Below, piece by piece: positions 59,127 to 64,000 of a DNA stretch of 64,000 nucleotides. Under the pieces are notes generated by a model. That model was not told the origin of the DNA. It searched no databases and was given only the letters and a program-made list of their open reading frames with translations. The position numbers were made by a program, and so were the translations under genes. Source of the DNA: Hydractinia symbiolongicarpus (taxonomy: Eukaryota; Cnidaria; Hydrozoa; Anthoathecata; Hydractiniidae); NCBI RefSeq assembly GCF_029227915.1, contig NC_079876.1:12956001-13020000 (forward strand), read 5' to 3'. Position 1 is the stretch's first letter. Each line of letters opens with the position of its first letter.

Positions 59127-62100
59127 GCATTGTCCATATTTTTACAACATTTGTATCTGAGGAATAAAAAAAGGGCATGGCATGATTTACATAACTTAGG
59201 CATAGCCAAGGATCATTGGACCTTGTTTAATGAAATAGGTATTCAAAAGTATAGATTTCATTGCAATTACAGTGGGACCACTTATCACAATAATTGCTTA
59301 AAATTGCATGTCTGTTGTTTTTAACTGGTTTTCCACACACACTTCAGGGAAACTGTATCATTTACACTTTAAACAGAAAAAGTAACAAATAATAAATCGA
59401 CAAAAAATCGAAAGTAAAAGCGATCACAGAAAATGAGAAAAAAAGAGAAGATAAAAAACATCTACTTACAAGAATTACTCCTGGCACCATTTTAAACTGG
59501 AGTTATTACGATAGCAGAGAAGCAGTGATGGGGCCGTTAAGATTGTACCCTTGGAACATCTCATTTAACTGGGATTTATTAAAGATCAAAACTAAAGAGG
59601 CGTCTAGGGCCTCAATCTTGACAGTCCCACCAGTGAATCAGAACTAGAGATAAGACTGTCACTGTATAACATATGCACATTGTACCAGGAATTCCATGAA
59701 AAAAACAACACGAATGAACCTATATTTATTAATTTGCGCATGCAATTTTTTATTTTTTATTATTCACTTATGGAGTGGTTTAAAAGTGTTAATATATTAA
59801 CGAAACACATTGCTTTGTCGTTAGAAGTAACCTATAGCAAATATATACTGCAGGAATACATGACAAAGGGAGGGCTATGTCATACCATGTTGTATTCACT
59901 GCGATCATCTACTATTTTGTTTGCTATGTCCATCCGCCCCTCCACATGGCCGCAGACTATATTTTTACGGCAAGTGATATTTTCTCCGTAACGATTGTGT
60001 TTTTTACTAAAAGACATTTTTTTTAAACTTCAGTTCCATTTCGATCTTTTGCTCCATACAATTCTTTTTTTGTACGCAGCGTGTCCATAGATGTTTTAAA
60101 AAAGATGATATTTCCAATTACTTTTAATTTTTTTTTATAATTTTTTAGAATATGTGCATATAATGTTTACAAAATCAAGATTTTTAATTTTAAAAATGTT
60201 ACCACAAGATTTTTAGTTGTGTAAATTCTCAGTGATCTGCTGTTATAAGACCAAAAAGTAACTTTTTGAGGAAAATTATGATTATTGGTATAATTTTCAT
60301 ATAAAAATTGATTCTTCCAGGATACAATTTCTGGCAACAATAAATTTTTAACTGTTAAACGTCATAAAACGTAATAAAGCCATGCTATTAATAGTATACA
60401 TTAACTCTGGAAATTTGCTATTAAAAAGTTTAAATTGATATGTTTTTTTCGGTTATCTGTTGAATAATAATTTTATAAAAAAATTAAAATATTTTTTTGA
60501 GAAAAACGTTAGTTTTTAAAATCTGATGTGGTGAAAAGTAGGCCAGAGTTGATTTTTTATATAAACAGAATACTTTTTTTAAATATATTTTCTATCAACA
60601 TAAAAGGTAGCTAATTCCATACTGAATACATGTTCCAAAAGAGCTAGTGCATTTGCATTTATTGTTGAAAAAAGAGGCAGTGTATGGCATCTTTTCAAAG
60701 ATATCTGAGTTAAGCATATAATTAACTTTTTGTAGCCTGAGCTAGATTGAATTTTGTTAACGAATTATTTTAATCTTATTTTTTAAAGCAAGAAGAATAG
60801 TGTTGTGTGCTCACTTAGTAGTAAGAATGCTTTGTCTTAAAAAGTTGTTTTTTACATTTATGATACATTTATCTTTGATGTTAACATGCTTTATTAAATA
60901 AAATACCAGTTATGCCAATTGAAATACAATTGCTCAGAAGATATTTTTTGTCTTGTATGAAAGAAATTTGTGAATACTTTAAGGCAAGAAATTCTATTGT
61001 TTTTTGCTCACGTGATCAGTATTGAGAAATCTTTAATGTTAGATGTGGTCATGCTGGCTTTATGTTTATTGGTTGATTTTAATTCGGTTTTGCACTGGAA
61101 AATTATTAAATAAGAAACTCAATTTTATTATCTCGAAGAAAACTTAGTTAACTAGGCTAGAAATGTCTGAAATCTGGACAATCCTTGTTAAGTTGAGACA
61201 GTGTAGAGATATTGCTAACTTGATACCATAATTATTCAAATAAGTAGTCAAATTTTTATTCAGTATATTGACTTTCAGGAGGGTCACATTATATGTACAG
61301 GTAATATTGCCAGTTGAAATACCCCTCTCTCTTCAGTGAGCTAATTTCCTACCTTTTTTTATTATTGACTTGTGTTGAAAAATTGAACAAGCAACACCAA
61401 ATTTCGAAAAATTTTATGACCCATTTCAATTTATTACCACCCCTCATATTAATAATTAATAGCTTTTTCTGCTATGGAACTTATTATGCCAATAATTCAA
61501 ACAAGCTTCACAGAGTAATTTATTTATTTATCATAAAGATTTACACTTTAGTAATAAGTTACTGCTATAATTGCGTGTTCTGATAAAGAAACCGACAAAG
61601 ACATACGTATATATAACAAAAAATATACATTGTGACTGAAACAAATAACATAGAAAAACAAAAAATTGAATAACACTTTAGTCCGTAAACTAAACTCATT
61701 TCTCCCTTTTTGATATTTTTCAATAAGAGAAGCGTACAAAAAAATTATAGGGCAATAGCGAAAGCAGGGAAGAAAGACAGGTATTCTTTCTAATACCACT
61801 CTTGAAAGACTCAAAGATAGGAGTGTTTAAGTAGACGAATCAAGGGTCAAACATACACCGAGAAACAAAATTATAAAAATATCAAAATAATAAAAATTAT
61901 TTGCAATTAAAATGACTCATGACTCTATTCCTAAAATCTGCGACTGAACCTGTTACCGTATCTCTATGGGCAGTGTATTGAAAATTTTTACATCCGTTAT
62001 AGAAAAGAAGCCAGATTATTTTGCGAGCTTAAGTTTCACTTTAGGAATAAATAACACTATAGAGTTTTGACAAGTATTTTGACAATGGATTATAACTCTC

Positions 62101-63600
62101 TAGATCTTTACAAATATTACAACCTAAACATTTCTTTACAAATCCAAAAACATAGTTCAAGTCCAAATCCAGTAAGGTATTTCCAAAATCAAAAATTTCT
62201 CTCTAAAGTAAAGTATAATCCAAGTTTAAAATCCAATGCCAATATGTTTATAATGCACAAAGTAGCTACTCAATTTTAAATATCTAAATATAAAATGAAG
62301 TTACCTTAACCAAGCATTAATTACAAGCTCGTGAGCTTGTATTAAAACGCAAATGTGTCCTACAAGAATGGAAATTTTTGCCTCTCTGAGCACCGATACG
62401 GGAGTAGTCGTGTGTTCGAATCTCATCTTGGTAACTATTTTTACTTTTTTTTTTTTTTTATTATCTCGCCCGCGAGGACGTGTTTACAGACTGACCTAAC
62501 GAAAATTGAAATTTCGAGAAATTTTCTATCAATATTATTGCCTATCCGAATAGCAAAATATGTCGTGTCTAACTTCAGCTTTTTATACACTTTTTTGGCG
62601 AGGTTGTTTGCGTATATCATACGTCTTGTTACTAATTACAGCCTTATAGCTAGCTACAGTACAGTGTCCTAAAAGCATTTTTGGGAGACCTCTAGCTAGC
62701 TAGCTAGTTTAAAGGCTTTTAGGATATTGCCTTTATTGTACAAAAAGAAATTAAAAGTACAAATAAGTGCCTAATAAAAGTTTTTTTCAAAATATATATC
62801 ATAAAATTAGTATCACAAAGATAAAAACAGATATCAAAAATCAAAACTGTCCTGCCGCCAGCAGTTTCACAAGGCAAATGACTGAATAAACGTGAAGTCC
62901 AAAGTTCAACTTGCACCACCGAGTTCCGCAAATTCATAATGGCGCATAATCTCCGAAATGGTCTATTCAGAGCTATACGCTATCTTGTGAACTGCCTTGG
63001 TCAATTAGTGTTACTAAAAAACCTTTTAGAAATAACTCAACAACTTTTCCTGTTTTGCAAAAAAAATGCTACAGTACTATTTCTTTTTAGGAGTCGAAAT
63101 ACACGCAATATTAGCTAAATCAAATTCTATTTACCCTATTATTAACTAATAGCTATTTTCAACCGGTTATGAGAAAGTCGTAGCGTTCAATGGCTAGAGA
63201 GCTTTAAGAACGGGCCTTGTACAGCGCAATATAACTTAACTTCGTAGCAACCATATCGTCGTTATAAATGTAGACAATTAACATTGCCGGTAAAACGTGA
63301 AAGATGCAGTCATAACTCAATTTTATATAGCTAGTTACATTATATTAATAACTATGTTTCTCCGAATAGTTTATTTATTTATTTATTCATTTTTTATTCA
63401 TTCATTTATTTATAATGAATATTTATACAGTATAAAACATCGTCTGCTATTGAAATGTGTCCTATAAATATTAGCAATATTAGTTTTTCTAACAGCTACG
63501 AACAAAAAAAGTCCATATACTTTTTTATCATTGTTGTCATGAGGTTTTAGTTTTAAAAATATTAAAAGTTCAAAATCAAATTACACTGCTTCCTATAAAC
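59127..63600. other. AT-rich intergenic stretch, no confident gene
   Basis: Only short frames without recognisable domains. A tRNA-like B box (GTGTTCGAATCTC, about 62411-62423) suggests a tRNA or SINE remnant at about 62370-62435, but no A box or cloverleaf can be drawn. An unassigned 59-codon ATG frame starts at 62939 plus (MAHNLRNGLFRAIRYLV). Simple repeats of TTTA/TTCA lie at about 63370-63410, and TAGC repeats at 62690-62708. Confidence 0.45.
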
Positions 63601-63635
63601 AGCAAAAAAAACATGACACACAATTATTTTTCTAA

Positions 63636-63876
63636 AATATCGTTTTTATTTGTGTATGGATAGTTATCCAAATCCACTGTTTGTTTTAATATCTCTCCTT
63701 TGATAAATGTATGTATAGGTGTCCCACATTCCAGCAAACTTACTGTGTTAAGATAAAAAATAAAGTATTCCATGAATTGAGCTGTTAGAACATCTAATTT
63801 ATTATTTTGTACAAGCGTATTTGCGACTTTTTTCCAAAATCTCCTTTTTAGTGGTGTATGGATGGGCATCAAACAT
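63636..63876 (-). pseudogene. Unidentified fragment with a repeated P-x2-T-x2-K-x2-IL motif
   Basis: Three diverged copies of a block of about 40 bp (near 63640-63680, 63690-63730 and 63828-63872) encode, on the minus strand, DAHPYTTKKEILEK, GTPIHTFIKGEILKQ and DNYPYTNKNDILEK. The first is in a different frame from the other two, so at least one frameshift has occurred. The frame ends at a TAA near 63624. The family is not recognised. The window edge is 130 bp away, so the gene may continue outside it. Confidence 0.3.
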
Positions 63877-64000
63877 CACTCCTTGTTTAGTGTCTAGCAT
63901 AAAGTTTTCTACCAGGTTGGCGTGCTGAATATTTTAATTCGCGAGAAGGGTAAATTAAAAAAATGCGTTTTTTAAATGATGCATGTATATCGATAGAATC

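Noticed and set aside
62370-62435. Possible tRNA gene (B-box-like GTGTTCGAATCTC)
   Set aside because: No matching A box or cloverleaf arms can be paired around it; at most a SINE or tRNA remnant.
62719-62937. Minus-strand frame MNLRNSVVQVELW... divergent from a plus-strand ATG at 62939
   Set aside because: It looked like a bidirectional promoter pair, but neither frame has a good donor or a recognised domain.

Overview
This is a eukaryotic, metazoan nuclear fragment. It is AT-rich, has many GT-AG introns, and is dense in transposon remains. Two complete conserved animal genes (SKP2 and PPP1R21) can be rebuilt exon by exon with consistent intron phases. The combination of small phase-conserved exons, BEL/Pao and Ty1/copia elements, piggyBac-type TTAA insertions and short interspersed elements suggests an early-branching animal. 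A cnidarian, perhaps a hydrozoan, is my best guess, but this is inference and no sequence marker proves it.

Layout. 1-4.8 kb: intergenic, with dispersed repeats A and B and decayed coding scraps. 4.8-6.6 kb (minus): a three-exon 2-oxoglutarate/Fe(II) dioxygenase gene of the AlkB-like fold with an RG-rich N-terminus, apparently intact. 6.6-8.7 kb: intergenic, with a perfect palindrome, a tRNA-derived SINE-like sequence and a Helitron-like short element. 8.76-14.58 kb (minus): a degenerate BEL/Pao retrotransposon with both LTRs. 14.6-17.0 kb: no gene seen. 17.07-22.18 kb (minus): SKP2, 13 coding exons, 445 codons. 22.2-25.5 kb: intergenic. 25.57-44.40 kb (minus): PPP1R21, 28 coding exons, 791 codons; its introns hold several minisatellites, two Helitron-like copies, a 468-bp long-duplication MITE and a 910-bp CAGGG-ended element. 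44.4-48.3 kb: second copies of repeats A and B, a LINE 3' end and a piggyBac transposase tail. 48.3-50.6 kb: a 30-bp satellite built from three 10-bp blocks. 50.6-52.5 kb: unidentified coding remnants and a 328-bp MITE. 52.5-59.1 kb: a three-level nest in which a Mutator-like long-TIR element with 9-bp target duplications contains a Ty1/copia element, which contains a 1.1-kb TTAA-flanked element. 59.1-64 kb: AT-rich intergenic sequence with no confident gene.

Functionally, SKP2 (substrate receptor of an SCF ubiquitin ligase, cell-cycle control) and PPP1R21 (PP1 regulator and FERRY-complex subunit on early endosomes) lie head to tail on the minus strand. Their separate 5' ends and the 3.4-kb spacer give no reason to think they are co-transcribed. 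The dioxygenase gene is unrelated to both. Most remaining long open frames are satellite artefacts or shadows. I found no rRNA, tRNA or CRISPR.
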